Assembly: GCA_964555355.1 (NCBI GenBank)
Contig: CAZKRY010000004.1
Span: 314,811-378,810 of the forward strand
Length of the DNA: 64,000 nucleotides
From: CAIKBL01 sp964555355
Lineage (GTDB): Bacteria > Pseudomonadota > Gammaproteobacteria > Ga0077536
Direction: 5' to 3'
Each line of letters begins with the position of its first letter. Within the stretch, counting starts at the first letter, position 1. Position numbers and translations under genes: made by a program. Below the pieces are notes generated by a model. The model did no database searches and was not told the origin of the DNA. It saw only the letters and a program-made list of their open reading frames with translations. This document shows, piece after piece, positions 42,342 to 51,121 of the stretch.

Positions 42342-43763
42342 TTACTTATCGTGCTTGTGCACTCGCCGCGCCTTCCGCGCCTGCAACGTCGAACGCTCGG
42401 CATTGAAATGTGCTTTGTCTTCGGTGACTTTGGGGCGCACACAGCCCCATGCCAATTCTTCATCCTGCGCGTAGCGCTTACCTAACTGAAATGCCACTTG
42501 CGCGCGCGCGAGTTCGAGGCCTAAATAAAACGCATGCGCGCCGTCTTCGTGTACTCCTAACGCGGCAAAGGCATCGTAGGGATCGCTGATTACTTGATGG
42601 CTATCGCGGTTGTAGATGTGAATACCATCGGCGGCAACTTGAATCCGATAGTTGGTGTCTTTAACTTCCGCCGCGAACTCGCCGATCTCTTGCGAGCTGT
42701 ACGGAAACGGTTTGCGTTCGTGTAGCGCGAGTAAGCCTTCGTCGATATGCCGTGGCGGCAGATTTTCTTCGCGCGCGGCGTACATGATGCGCCGTGCGTG
42801 CGCGATCTCACGCACGGCGCTGCGACAATGAGCACTGACTTCGGTGGTCAACACGGCATTAATCCGCAGTTCCGACACCACGCCCATCAACAATGTGTTT
42901 AGCCCTAACGAATCCGCGTGCGTCAACTCGCTCAAGTTACCGATCCCGCACATGATGCCAATGTGTGGGTATCTCTCACGCAAGACATGGAATCGCAATA
43001 GAGAACTGGTAAATCCGCTGTGGATGGGATCGAGGATCGGATCGGCAAAAAACGGCTTGCCGGTCGGTAAGAAAGCTTCGATGGTTCGAATACAGCTCGC
43101 CAAATCACCCGGCTCGCGCCCGATCAGAATCGGCGTTACCGGATAACGCTCGGCGATCCACAACGTTTCTTCATGCAAGCTAAACAGATAATCGGCGCCG
43201 GCGGCGGCGCCAGTCACTAAATCAGCGGTGTTTAAGGAATCTACACTGACCGCGAAGCCCGCGGCTTTGAGCGCGCGAACACAGTCCGCGAGATGTGGGA
43301 ACGAGGTATCCGGGAGACAGCCCACATCGATGACATCGGCGCCGTCGTCCCGATAACGCACCGCGCGCGCCACACAATCGTCGACACTTAACGTTGGCGC
43401 CTCGACGATTTCCGCGAACACCAAACAATCGTGCTGAGTCAAATCACGCGCGCGCGCCGTGCCGCCCAAAAACCCAGGTAGATCTTTCAATTCTTCAGGA
43501 CCACGTTCGAACGTCACCCCGAACTGCTGCGTAAGCGGATCGAGCAGGCCACGTGCGCGGCCCGGCACGATGACTTTGGTCGCGCCACGGATATTGTCTA
43601 AGCGTCTTCCAATCATATCGCAGGTCAATAACGCCGCGACCGAGACACCCAATACGCGTACTTCGAAACTAAACGTGCGCGGCGTGAGATCGTTCAGCAG
43701 GCGGGTCAAACTACGTTCGGCGAGTCGCCCGGTGACAAAGATGTAATGTTCCGCGGAAGCCAC
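42342..43763 (-). CDS. DUF6513/dihydropteroate synthase-like protein
   Basis: 473 residues. The N-terminal 110 residues (HYIFVTGRLAERSLTRLLND, LTPRTFSFEVRVLGVSVAAL) form the DUF6513-like domain. The rest is a pterin-binding TIM barrel: ADVIDVGCLPDTSF, FAVSVDSLNTADLV, FADPILDPIHSGFTSSLL and IMCGIGNLSELTHADS, matching the D/N, G and ligand-loop features of dihydropteroate synthase-like proteins. From memory, this architecture is linked to tetrahydromethanopterin biosynthesis in archaea and C1-metabolising bacteria. If so, the organism may make an H4MPT-type cofactor, but no other gene of that pathway is visible here. Confidence 0.75.
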   Translation of the reverse strand: MASAEHYIFVTGRLAERSLTRLLNDLTPRTFSFEVRVLGVSVAALLTCDMIGRRLDNIRGATKVIVPGRARGLLDPLTQQFGVTFERGPEELKDLPGFLGGTARARDLTQHDCLVFAEIVEAPTLSVDDCVARAVRYRDDGADVIDVGCLPDTSFPHLADCVRALKAAGFAVSVDSLNTADLVTGAAAGADYLFSLHEETLWIAERYPVTPILIGREPGDLASCIRTIEAFLPTGKPFFADPILDPIHSGFTSSLLRFHVLRERYPHIGIMCGIGNLSELTHADSLGLNTLLMGVVSELRINAVLTTEVSAHCRSAVREIAHARRIMYAAREENLPPRHIDEGLLALHERKPFPYSSQEIGEFAAEVKDTNYRIQVAADGIHIYNRDSHQVISDPYDAFAALGVHEDGAHAFYLGLELARAQVAFQLGKRYAQDEELAWGCVRPKVTEDKAHFNAERSTLQARKARRVHKHDK

Positions 43764-43851
43764 GAAGGTTGTGCAAGCTTTACTGCGATGTGCGTTGTCG
43801 GGGCATGGTACGTTGAATTAACCTGTCAAAACTAGGCTACCGAAAGTTCTC

Positions 43852-44793
43852 ATGCGTGATCTGTATCCGCCGCTCGAACCCTTCGACAGCGGCTTTCTCG
43901 ATGTCGACCCGCCGCATCGGATTTATTACGAGCGCAGCGGCAATCCACGCGGCAAACCCGTGGTCTTCATTCATGGTGGGCCGGGCGGCGGCACCACGCC
44001 TAAAATGCGCCGCTTTTTTGATCCCGCTACGTATCACATCATTTTGTTCGACCAGCGCGGATGCGGCAGATCGACCCCGCACGCCTCGCTCGACAGCAAC
44101 ACCACGTGGGCGTTGGTCGCCGACATGGAACGTCTGCGCGAGCATCTACGGATTGCGCGCTGGCAGTTGTTCGGCGGGTCGTGGGGCTCGGCGCTCGCGC
44201 TTGCATACGCGCAGACGCACCCGGAACGTGTCACGGAACTTGTGTTGCGCGGCATCTTTACCCTCCGCCGCTGGGAGCTCGAATGGTTTTATCAGCGCGG
44301 CACGGATGCACTTTTTCCGGATGCGTGGATGGCGTATCAAGCGATCATCCCGCCCCAGGAACGCCATGACATGATCGCGGCCTACCATCGCCGCCTGACT
44401 CACGCTGATCGCGCCGTGCAGTTGGCGGCAGCGCGCGCTTGGAGTGTGTGGGAAGCCACCACGAGTCACCTCATCGCCGACGACGGGCAAATCGCCGCTT
44501 TCGCGGTGGATGACTTCGCGCTCGCTTTCGCACGCATCGAATGCCATTACTTCGTCAATCGTGGATTTTTTACGAGCGACACACAACTGCTCGACAACGT
44601 GCCGCGCATGCGGCATCTGCCTGGGGTCATCGTGCAAGGCCGCTACGATGTGGTCTGCCCGATGGCGACTGCCTGGGAACTCCATCAACGCTGGCCGGGG
44701 GCGCGCTTCACGGTGGTGCCGGACGCCGGGCATGCCGCTTTCGAGCCCGGCATCGCCTCGGCGCTGGTCGAGGCCACCGATGGCTTTCGGTAG
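43852..44793 (+). CDS. pip: Proline iminopeptidase
   Basis: 313 residues with all prolyl-aminopeptidase hallmarks: FIHGGPGGGTTPKMRRFFDP, FDQRGCGRSTPHASLDSNTT, the nucleophile elbow FGGSWGSALALAYAQTHPE and His in VPDAGHAAFEPG. It releases N-terminal proline from peptides in the cytoplasm. The length and the Trp/Tyr-rich cap (WELEWFYQRGTDALFPDAW) match the family. It is alone on the plus strand, divergent from the DHPS-like gene. Confidence 0.92.
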   Translation: MRDLYPPLEPFDSGFLDVDPPHRIYYERSGNPRGKPVVFIHGGPGGGTTPKMRRFFDPATYHIILFDQRGCGRSTPHASLDSNTTWALVADMERLREHLRIARWQLFGGSWGSALALAYAQTHPERVTELVLRGIFTLRRWELEWFYQRGTDALFPDAWMAYQAIIPPQERHDMIAAYHRRLTHADRAVQLAAARAWSVWEATTSHLIADDGQIAAFAVDDFALAFARIECHYFVNRGFFTSDTQLLDNVPRMRHLPGVIVQGRYDVVCPMATAWELHQRWPGARFTVVPDAGHAAFEPGIASALVEATDGFR

Positions 44794-45015
44794 GAGGAAT
44801 CCGAACTCCGATTGCGAGAGGGCGGCGCGCGCGTACACCCAGCGCTTAAGCCTCCACGAAACCTCGAGAGAATTCTTCGGATCCCAGTAAAAACATTAAA
44901 TATCAGCAAGATAAATCGATCATCGGAAAGCGGGAAAGCGCCTTGCAGGGGGGCGATTGGTGGACTAGCTTTACTAATGGCAGATGTCAATTGTTTCCCA
45001 ACCTAAGGGGGTCTA

Positions 45016-45240
45016 ATGTTCGAATTCGATCAGGATGCCGTTGACGCGCTACTAGTAGACAGTGCACAGTTCCGTCGGCTCTACGACAAGTACAGCACGC
45101 TCCGGACCCAGGTCCAGGATGCCAATGCAAGACAAGTCGTGATGGACCAGCTCGAATTAGAGCAGCTCAAAAAAGAGAAGCTCCAGATCAAAGACCGCCT
45201 AGCGGTCATGATCAAAGATTTCAGGCAGGTTCATGTTTAG
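45016..45240 (+). CDS. YdcH family (DUF465) small coiled-coil protein
   Basis: 74 residues, almost wholly helical and charged, with the family pattern FRRLYDKYSTLRTQVQD and LEQLKKEKLQIKDRLAVMIK. YdcH-like proteins are small coiled-coil proteins of unknown function in many Proteobacteria. A strong SD (AAGGGGG) precedes the ATG. A clear intrinsic terminator at 45280-45317 closes the transcript, so it is expressed as a single gene. Confidence 0.9.
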   Translation: MFEFDQDAVDALLVDSAQFRRLYDKYSTLRTQVQDANARQVVMDQLELEQLKKEKLQIKDRLAVMIKDFRQVHV

Positions 45241-45279
45241 AAGTCCACACAACGATAACTAGCATTAATGCAACGCCCG

Positions 45280-45317
45280 CGCCGGTTGGGACCCCTTCCC
45301 CACCGGCGTATTTTTTT
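45280..45317 (+). terminator. Rho-independent terminator after the YdcH gene
   Basis: An 11-bp stem (CGCCGGTTGGG with CCCCACCGGCG, one mismatch) is followed by TATTTTTTT. It lies 40 nt after the YdcH stop codon on the plus strand. Confidence 0.88.
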
Positions 45318-45404
45318 GTCGAGCGCGTGAGCGTCTGTTGAACCTCGCACCGCGCCCCGCCGACAATCCGATCACTGTTCCTTCTATTTGAGCCACCCCC
45401 CCTT

Positions 45405-46184
45405 ATGCCGTACGTAGAAGCTGCCGTCGCGCAGGGCTGCCTGCAAGTCCTGATTAATCGACCAGATAAACGCAATGCCCTGAGCCAAGCAGTCCTTGGC
45501 GAACTGCGCGAGTGCTTCGCGAGTTACGCCAATGATCAAAACATCGTCATCGCGACGATCACGGGTGCAGGTGATCGATGTTTCGCCGCCGGCGGCGATC
45601 TGCATGAATTCGATTCCGTAAGAACGCAAGAACAAACTTCCGCGATGGGGCGTCATTCGCGTGCGGCGCTTGATGCGGTACGCGACTTCCCGGTGCCGGT
45701 GGTCGCGCTCTTAAATGGGGATGCCATCGGCGGCGGCGCGGAGCTTGCGGTCGCATGCGACCTGCGTGTCTTCGCCGCGCATAGTCGGATGGCTTTCGTG
45801 CAAGGAGTCATGTGTATCGCGCCCGCGTGGGGTGGTGGTGCGGACTTGGTGCGTTTAGCCGGACCTTCGCGCGCATTACGATTGTTGTCGCGCGCCGAGT
45901 TTATTTCCGCGAGCCTCGCGTTTGAATTCGGCTTGGCGGACGCGGTCGCATCAGAAGGGCAAACTTTCTCCCAATTCGCCGCCGAATTCGTCGCGCCCAT
46001 CTTGCAGCGCAAGCCACATGTCATGCGTGCCTTCAAACAGATTGTCGTCGCCTCGCGACGCGTGCCGGACGAAGCGGGCTTACGTAAGCTTGAGGCCGAG
46101 TTATTGCTCTCAACTTGGCTCCATCAGGATCACTGGGATGCGGCGGAGCAGGTTATCGCGAGAATTTCGGGGGGCGCTCGTTAA
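45405..46184 (+). CDS. Enoyl-CoA hydratase/isomerase family protein
   Basis: 259 residues of the crotonase fold. It has LINRPDKRNALSQAVLGELR near the N-terminus, the oxyanion loop in ITGAGDRCFAAGGDLHEFDS and LNGDAIGGGAELAVACDLRV. The residues expected for hydratase Glu1 and Glu2 are not clear: the position after GGGAEL is Ala-Val-Ala, and the second region reads MCIAPAWGGGADLVRL, which has Ala rather than Glu. It may therefore be an isomerase, hydrolase or decarboxylase of the superfamily. No strong SD is visible. Confidence 0.85.
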   Translation: MPYVEAAVAQGCLQVLINRPDKRNALSQAVLGELRECFASYANDQNIVIATITGAGDRCFAAGGDLHEFDSVRTQEQTSAMGRHSRAALDAVRDFPVPVVALLNGDAIGGGAELAVACDLRVFAAHSRMAFVQGVMCIAPAWGGGADLVRLAGPSRALRLLSRAEFISASLAFEFGLADAVASEGQTFSQFAAEFVAPILQRKPHVMRAFKQIVVASRRVPDEAGLRKLEAELLLSTWLHQDHWDAAEQVIARISGGAR

Positions 46185-46286
46185 GCAGCGCGAGAATGTT
46201 GCTTCCGGGCGCATCGAAAGGCGATGGGCGGTAGCGGCGACCCACTCCATCCACCGCCTTTCCCAGCACTGCCTGCTCGAGATTCG

Positions 46287-47486
46287 TTACTCCTCGCGTA
46301 GGGCTTCGATGGGATCAAGCTTCGCTGCCCGCGCGGCAGGAAGGAACCCCGCTACCAGCCCGACCAACGCGGAAAACAGGAGCGCCCCACCCACGAAGGG
46401 CCACGCAATTTGCAAAGGGATCGCCGGCGCGAGCCATTGTACGAGCGCCGAAAGTGTGACGGCGAGCGCGATGCCGGCGCTTCCGCCTAACGCGCCGAGC
46501 AGTGCGGACTCCAACAAGAAACTTCGCAACACCATGCCTTGCCGTGCGCCTAGCGCTCGTAGCAGGCCGATTTCGCCGGTGCGTTCGGTCAACGCGATGG
46601 TCATGATGGTCGCAATCCCGACAGCGCCAACTACTAATGAAATTGCGCCGAGCGCCGCGACGCCTGCCGTTAGCACATTCAAAATCGAGCCCATGATGTC
46701 GAGCATTTGATCCTGCGCCACGAGCGTGAAGTCTTCGGTGCCGTGTCGCGCTTTGAGCAAACGCGTCAACACCTCTTTGACTTGTTTGGTAGTCACGCCG
46801 TCGCGATACAGCACATCGATTTCGTGCAATCCTTCGCGATTGAACAGGGCCGCCGCTTTACCCACCGGCACATACAGAGTGTCATCCAAATCGAAGCCTA
46901 AAAATTGACCTTTCGGCTGCATCACACCAATCACGCGAAAGCTGTCCTGGCCAATGCGCACGCGTGTGCCGAGCGGATTTTTTTCGCCGTACAACTCGCG
47001 ATGCATTTTGGCACCCAGTACGGCGAAGCTCTGCGCGGCCTCGTAGTCCTGCGCGGGCAGAAACTGGCCGATGGCCACCTGCATGCGGAAGGTATGCGGC
47101 AAATCGCTCGAAACGCCAAACACCATCGTGCGTCGCTTACGTTCGCCGACTTTGACTTCCGCGTTACCTTGAATCATCGGCACCACCCCTTCGACAACCG
47201 GCAGCCGGCGCACCGCGCGGGCATCCTCAATCGACAACGGACGGTTAGTCGAGATTTGGCCGATCGAACCACCCATCGTGCTCGACTTGCCGGGTTGAAT
47301 GGCGATGAGGTTGGTGCCGAACTGCGTGAATTCGCCGATCACGAATTGTCGCAACCCTTCCCCCAGCGCGGTTAGTAAAACGACCGTCGCAATGCCAACG
47401 GCGATCCCTAAGATCGTTAGCGCCGAGCGTTGACGCTGCGCGCGCACGGCGTACAGGGCGAAGCCGAACAAATCTAATGCACGCAT
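46287..47486 (-). CDS. MacB/FtsX-type ABC transporter permease (first)
   Basis: About 399 residues. One transmembrane helix at the N-terminus (SALTILGIAVGIATVVLLTA) is followed by a MacB periplasmic core domain (about 50-270) and three helices at the C-terminal end (LGAISLVVGAVGIATIMTIA and so on) with the ALGARQGMVLRSFLLESALL motif of FtsX proteins. There is no ATPase domain. The ATG at 47486 directly follows the stop of the second permease gene. A matching ATPase and membrane-fusion protein lie 15 kb away (62011-63846). Confidence 0.88.
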   Translation of the reverse strand: MRALDLFGFALYAVRAQRQRSALTILGIAVGIATVVLLTALGEGLRQFVIGEFTQFGTNLIAIQPGKSSTMGGSIGQISTNRPLSIEDARAVRRLPVVEGVVPMIQGNAEVKVGERKRRTMVFGVSSDLPHTFRMQVAIGQFLPAQDYEAAQSFAVLGAKMHRELYGEKNPLGTRVRIGQDSFRVIGVMQPKGQFLGFDLDDTLYVPVGKAAALFNREGLHEIDVLYRDGVTTKQVKEVLTRLLKARHGTEDFTLVAQDQMLDIMGSILNVLTAGVAALGAISLVVGAVGIATIMTIALTERTGEIGLLRALGARQGMVLRSFLLESALLGALGGSAGIALAVTLSALVQWLAPAIPLQIAWPFVGGALLFSALVGLVAGFLPAARAAKLDPIEALREE

Positions 47487-47487
47487 G

Positions 47488-48702
47488 TCATTGCCGTTTG
47501 GAGAGCGCCTGCACGGGATCGAGCCGCGCTGCGCGGCGCGCGGGTCCGACGCCAAACACGAGGCCACACGCGAGCGCGGTCACCACGGCGGCGAGCACAC
47601 CCCACCAAGGCACGGCGGCCGGAAAGGTCGGAAAGAGGAGCGCGACAAGCGCCGTGCCACCAAAGCCCAGCACCATACCGCCGCCGGCACCGAGAAGCGT
47701 AAGCAGGACGGATTCAAGCAGGAAGAGCGTGCGAATATCGCGATCGTGCGCGCCGAGCGCCTTGAGAAGTCCGATTTCAGCACGCCGCTGAGCGACGGCA
47801 ACCAGCATGACATTCATGACCAATATCCCGGCGACCAGCAGACTGATCGCCGATACCGCGGTCAACCCGAGCGTCAGTGTCGACAGAATCCGATCGAAGG
47901 TCGCCACCACGCTATCTTGAGTGATGATGGTGACATCGTCTTCACCTTCGTGACGCGCGACGAGCGCCGCGCGCACCGCATTTACCATCGCCTGCGGCGA
48001 GAGCTGTTCACGTGTTTCGACCAGGATTCGAAAAAGGCCTTCGGTATTCAAAATGCTTTGCGCATTTGCGACCGGGATCATGATGAGATCGTTGAAGTCG
48101 TGCCCGAGCGAGGTGCCGGTATCGGCGAGCACGCCGACAATCCGGCAGCGCCGATCGCCGATGCGAACCCAGGTCCCGAGCGCGCGTGTGTGACCATAGA
48201 GTTCTTGTTTGAGCGTGGGACCCATGACACAACTCGGATCGGCGCGCTGCGGATCGATGTCCGGCAAGAAACGCCCCTCGCCAACAGTAATCTTGCGCAC
48301 CTCGAGAAACGAGTAGGTGGTACCGAGCAGCGTGACCTCACGCTCTAAGCCATTTGCCACGGAGACGTTGGCGCTGCCCACCATCAAGGGTGCAACCTGG
48401 GTGATCCCAGGCACGCGTGACAGCGCCGCGGCATCGCCCACGGTGAGATCGCGCGGGGTTTCCCCCATGACCGGCGGCGGGCCGCCGACGGTTTCGTTAC
48501 GCCCCGGCAAGATCACGAGCAGGTTGGTGCCAAGCGCGCTGAACTCGCGGATCACATAACGCCGGGCGCCGTCGCCAAGCCCGGTCAGCAGCAGAACGGC
48601 GGCGACACCGATGGTCGCAGCCAGTCCAATCAGCAGCGAACGCTTCGCCTGCGAACGAAGCGAGCCAACCGCCAGCGCGCAGGCATCGGTAAATTGCAAC
48701 AT
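47488..48702 (-). CDS. MacB/FtsX-type ABC transporter permease (second)
   Basis: 404 residues with the same layout as its downstream neighbour: an N-terminal helix (SLLIGLAATIGVAAVLLLTG), a MacB_PCD-like periplasmic domain and three C-terminal helices containing ALGAHDRDIRTLFLLESVLL. The pair probably forms a heterodimeric permease for lipids, peptides or drugs. No ATP-binding gene is adjacent on either side. It is divergent from the phosphotransfer gene at 48826. Confidence 0.88.
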   Translation of the reverse strand: MLQFTDACALAVGSLRSQAKRSLLIGLAATIGVAAVLLLTGLGDGARRYVIREFSALGTNLLVILPGRNETVGGPPPVMGETPRDLTVGDAAALSRVPGITQVAPLMVGSANVSVANGLEREVTLLGTTYSFLEVRKITVGEGRFLPDIDPQRADPSCVMGPTLKQELYGHTRALGTWVRIGDRRCRIVGVLADTGTSLGHDFNDLIMIPVANAQSILNTEGLFRILVETREQLSPQAMVNAVRAALVARHEGEDDVTIITQDSVVATFDRILSTLTLGLTAVSAISLLVAGILVMNVMLVAVAQRRAEIGLLKALGAHDRDIRTLFLLESVLLTLLGAGGGMVLGFGGTALVALLFPTFPAAVPWWGVLAAVVTALACGLVFGVGPARRAARLDPVQALSKRQ

Positions 48703-48825
48703 GCTTGAATTCTACGCCCTTCCGAGGTTGCTTCACGCCCCCCGATCGGACATCCTTCTAGGTCCTGCCGGGCGAAGCCCGGACGCGTTAATCACCACCA
48801 TCGAGACCTCACATGAATCCTCATC

Positions 48826-49572
48826 ATGAGTAAGTTATACGGGGATACCGATAAGTTCGGTACACAGTGCTCGACGCCTGTGGTCGAAGCCTTTCACTTG
48901 AACATTCGCGCCTTAGTCCGCCGCAAGTGGGCGGAGTCGGGCAAGTCTTGGCAAGAATTTGTGTTCGGTGAGGCGGTGGACGGAATATCCAAAGAAGATT
49001 TCGCGGCCATCGATGCCAAGCTGCTGCACTACGGGCATCGCTACGCATGGTCGGCCGTCGTGTCCCAGCAAGAACGCCCCGATGCTTATATCGCGGCACA
49101 GGGCGTGGCGGAAGATTTAACGAACTTTAGCTTCGAGCATCCCGAAGCCGTGACCGCGGCGGTTGACGCGGAAGGATTGGAACTCCGTGGCGTCGGCGAC
49201 AACGTGGTGCAATATGCGCAAGACTTGGTCGGCACCGCGTGTTACGTGCGCTCGAGCGCGATGGTGTTGAATTATTTGAACAATGGTGTGCCCAAAGGTT
49301 CGATTGCCGTGATCGACGATTCCGGCGGCACGTTGACCGCGCCAATCCTCGAACAATTCGCCGGTGTGTTATGCGCCGGCGGCACAGTGCGCTCGCACTT
49401 GGGAATTTTGACCCGTGAATATGGCATCCCGTGTTTCATGAACGCGAAACTATCCGGCATTCGGGAAGGCGATACCGTGCGCATGGAGTGCACGGCGACC
49501 GCCAAAACCGCCGAGGCTTATCAAAAAGGGGTGGAGATGACGGGGCGTGTATGGCGGGTGGCAAAGCCATGA
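48826..49572 (+). CDS. Stand-alone PEP-utilising swivelling-domain (phosphohistidine) protein
   Basis: 248 residues. The C-terminal 110 residues are the mobile phosphohistidine domain of PEP synthase/PPDK: PKGSIAVIDDSGGTLTAPIL followed by GGTVRSHLGILTREYGIPCF, with the phosphoacceptor His in VRSHLG. The N-terminal half (SKLYGDTDKFGTQCSTPVVE) is not recognised. No ATP-grasp domain is attached, so it must receive a phosphoryl group from, or pass it to, another protein; the PPDK-like protein at 53776 is the obvious partner. It overlaps the next gene by 4 nt (ATGA), so the two are co-translated. Confidence 0.8.
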   Translation: MSKLYGDTDKFGTQCSTPVVEAFHLNIRALVRRKWAESGKSWQEFVFGEAVDGISKEDFAAIDAKLLHYGHRYAWSAVVSQQERPDAYIAAQGVAEDLTNFSFEHPEAVTAAVDAEGLELRGVGDNVVQYAQDLVGTACYVRSSAMVLNYLNNGVPKGSIAVIDDSGGTLTAPILEQFAGVLCAGGTVRSHLGILTREYGIPCFMNAKLSGIREGDTVRMECTATAKTAEAYQKGVEMTGRVWRVAKP

Positions 49573-51116
49573 AAATTGATTACGCCCAATTGTTGGAAAC
49601 CAACAATCTCATCCAGCAAAACTCGGATGAAACTTACTGGTTGTGCTTAACGCGCACCGTGCAAGAGTCGAAACTCTTTCCGGTCTCGCCGTACATGTTG
49701 CTGTCCTACTTCATGTCGTTCTATCGTTACCCCGCGCTGCTGCGCAAAATCGAAACGCACATGAAGGCGGAGGAAATCGGCAACCGTGTGCGCGGACGCG
49801 GCATCAAGTGCCAGAACCCGGCGATGGGCTGGGGACTGCCGAATTTTTATTTGCTCGGCCGCGAATATTTGATCTCGATGGGTCTTATCCGTCCGCAAGA
49901 CGCTGTCGAAGACATTATGTATGTGCTCGATTTCTGGAAGCGTTTTCAACTCGCCTGGCACCGTAACGATGCGCACCTGACTAATCGCGAGTTCGGCCAT
50001 CGCGGGCAATTTTTGCCGGAGCGGCGGTTGCAGATCTTTCACGCCGATCTGTACGACTGCGTCGAGGGCGATCCGCTACACACCGCGGCACAGGCATTCA
50101 TGGCGGCCACCTCGCAGTATGGCTTTTTGGTGTCGTGCGAATCCCGCATCGCATTACATAACCAAGGTCCGTACAAACTCGACGATGAACGGGAAATGAT
50201 CGTGCGGGATTTTATGGATCTCGCGGAAGGCGATTACCCCTGGCTCGATGGCGTCGCCGCCGAGATCCCGTACAACAACCTGACCGTACCGATGGCGGTC
50301 AAAGGGTGTCATTTCAATATTGTGGATGACTGGGGTTCGTTCGAGTCGCAGCCTGAATTTAAATCGCATCATGTGGTCGGCGTTGGACTCTATACCTCGG
50401 ATTGTTTGACGGAAGGGTACATGCCGGTCGGCATGGGCAGTCGTGAAGAATTGACGAAAACGTTTGCGGATTTAACCGAGAAGGCGAAAGAAGCGACGAC
50501 CCGCTTGTGGAAGCGGATCGCCGGGTGGACGCGCGACCAAATGATCGACGCCGGCGCGATTACCTATTTCGCCATTTGCAAAGACATCGCGCATGTCGCC
50601 GGTTGTTATGACGCGGATGACTGGATCAAAATCGACGAACGCGCGGAGCGTTTCCGACCGCTATTGAACGACGAATACGCCAATATGTCGCTGTGGGAAA
50701 TCTTGGGTCCGTTATCGCATCCGTGCCAGCGCACCCATGATTATCAGCTCGCCCAGCACGCCAACATTCCGGCGAACACCTACTCGTTGATTCCATATTC
50801 AATCTTGGACGACGGCGACTTCACGCGCGGCTGTGGCGAGATGCGGCCCGGCATCACCTATCTACCCCCCAAAGTAGATCGTTACCGCACATCACAAGGT
50901 GTATTGAGTCTCGCCGACTATAACAGCCGGGTCAAAGCCTTCACGCCCAAATTGAACGGCGAAAAATTTAAGCACAAGTGCGAAAGCTGGCTTAAATATC
51001 ACTACGACTCGGCCGAGGCCGACGAGATGTACCGGATTGAACAAGAGACTTCGCGCAACCTGCACTGCAAAGGCGCGGCCCTGCGCCGCGCGGATATCGA
51101 CAAGTTGGCTAAGTAA
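49569..51116 (+). CDS. Unrecognised 515-residue protein of the phosphotransfer/carboxylation island
   Basis: 515 residues, soluble, with no signal peptide and no recognised domain. Strongly conserved-looking segments include RGIKCQNPAMGWGLPNFYLL, HNQGPYKLDDEREMIVRDFM, ILGPLSHPCQRTHDYQLAQH and RGCGEMRPGITYLPPKVDRY; many Cys, His and charged residues suggest an enzyme. It overlaps the phosphohistidine-domain gene by 4 nt and is followed 5 nt later by an acyl-CoA synthetase. Inference: it is the substrate-binding or catalytic partner of the phosphotransfer proteins. No function is assigned. Confidence 0.65.
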   Translation: MKIDYAQLLETNNLIQQNSDETYWLCLTRTVQESKLFPVSPYMLLSYFMSFYRYPALLRKIETHMKAEEIGNRVRGRGIKCQNPAMGWGLPNFYLLGREYLISMGLIRPQDAVEDIMYVLDFWKRFQLAWHRNDAHLTNREFGHRGQFLPERRLQIFHADLYDCVEGDPLHTAAQAFMAATSQYGFLVSCESRIALHNQGPYKLDDEREMIVRDFMDLAEGDYPWLDGVAAEIPYNNLTVPMAVKGCHFNIVDDWGSFESQPEFKSHHVVGVGLYTSDCLTEGYMPVGMGSREELTKTFADLTEKAKEATTRLWKRIAGWTRDQMIDAGAITYFAICKDIAHVAGCYDADDWIKIDERAERFRPLLNDEYANMSLWEILGPLSHPCQRTHDYQLAQHANIPANTYSLIPYSILDDGDFTRGCGEMRPGITYLPPKVDRYRTSQGVLSLADYNSRVKAFTPKLNGEKFKHKCESWLKYHYDSAEADEMYRIEQETSRNLHCKGAALRRADIDKLAK

Positions 51117-51121
51117 AAGAC

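Noticed and set aside
46287..48702. Possible lipoprotein-release (LolCE) permease pair
   Set aside because: Both have the MacB/FtsX layout, but no Lol ATPase is adjacent and the substrates of this family cannot be told apart here; a lol name was not given.
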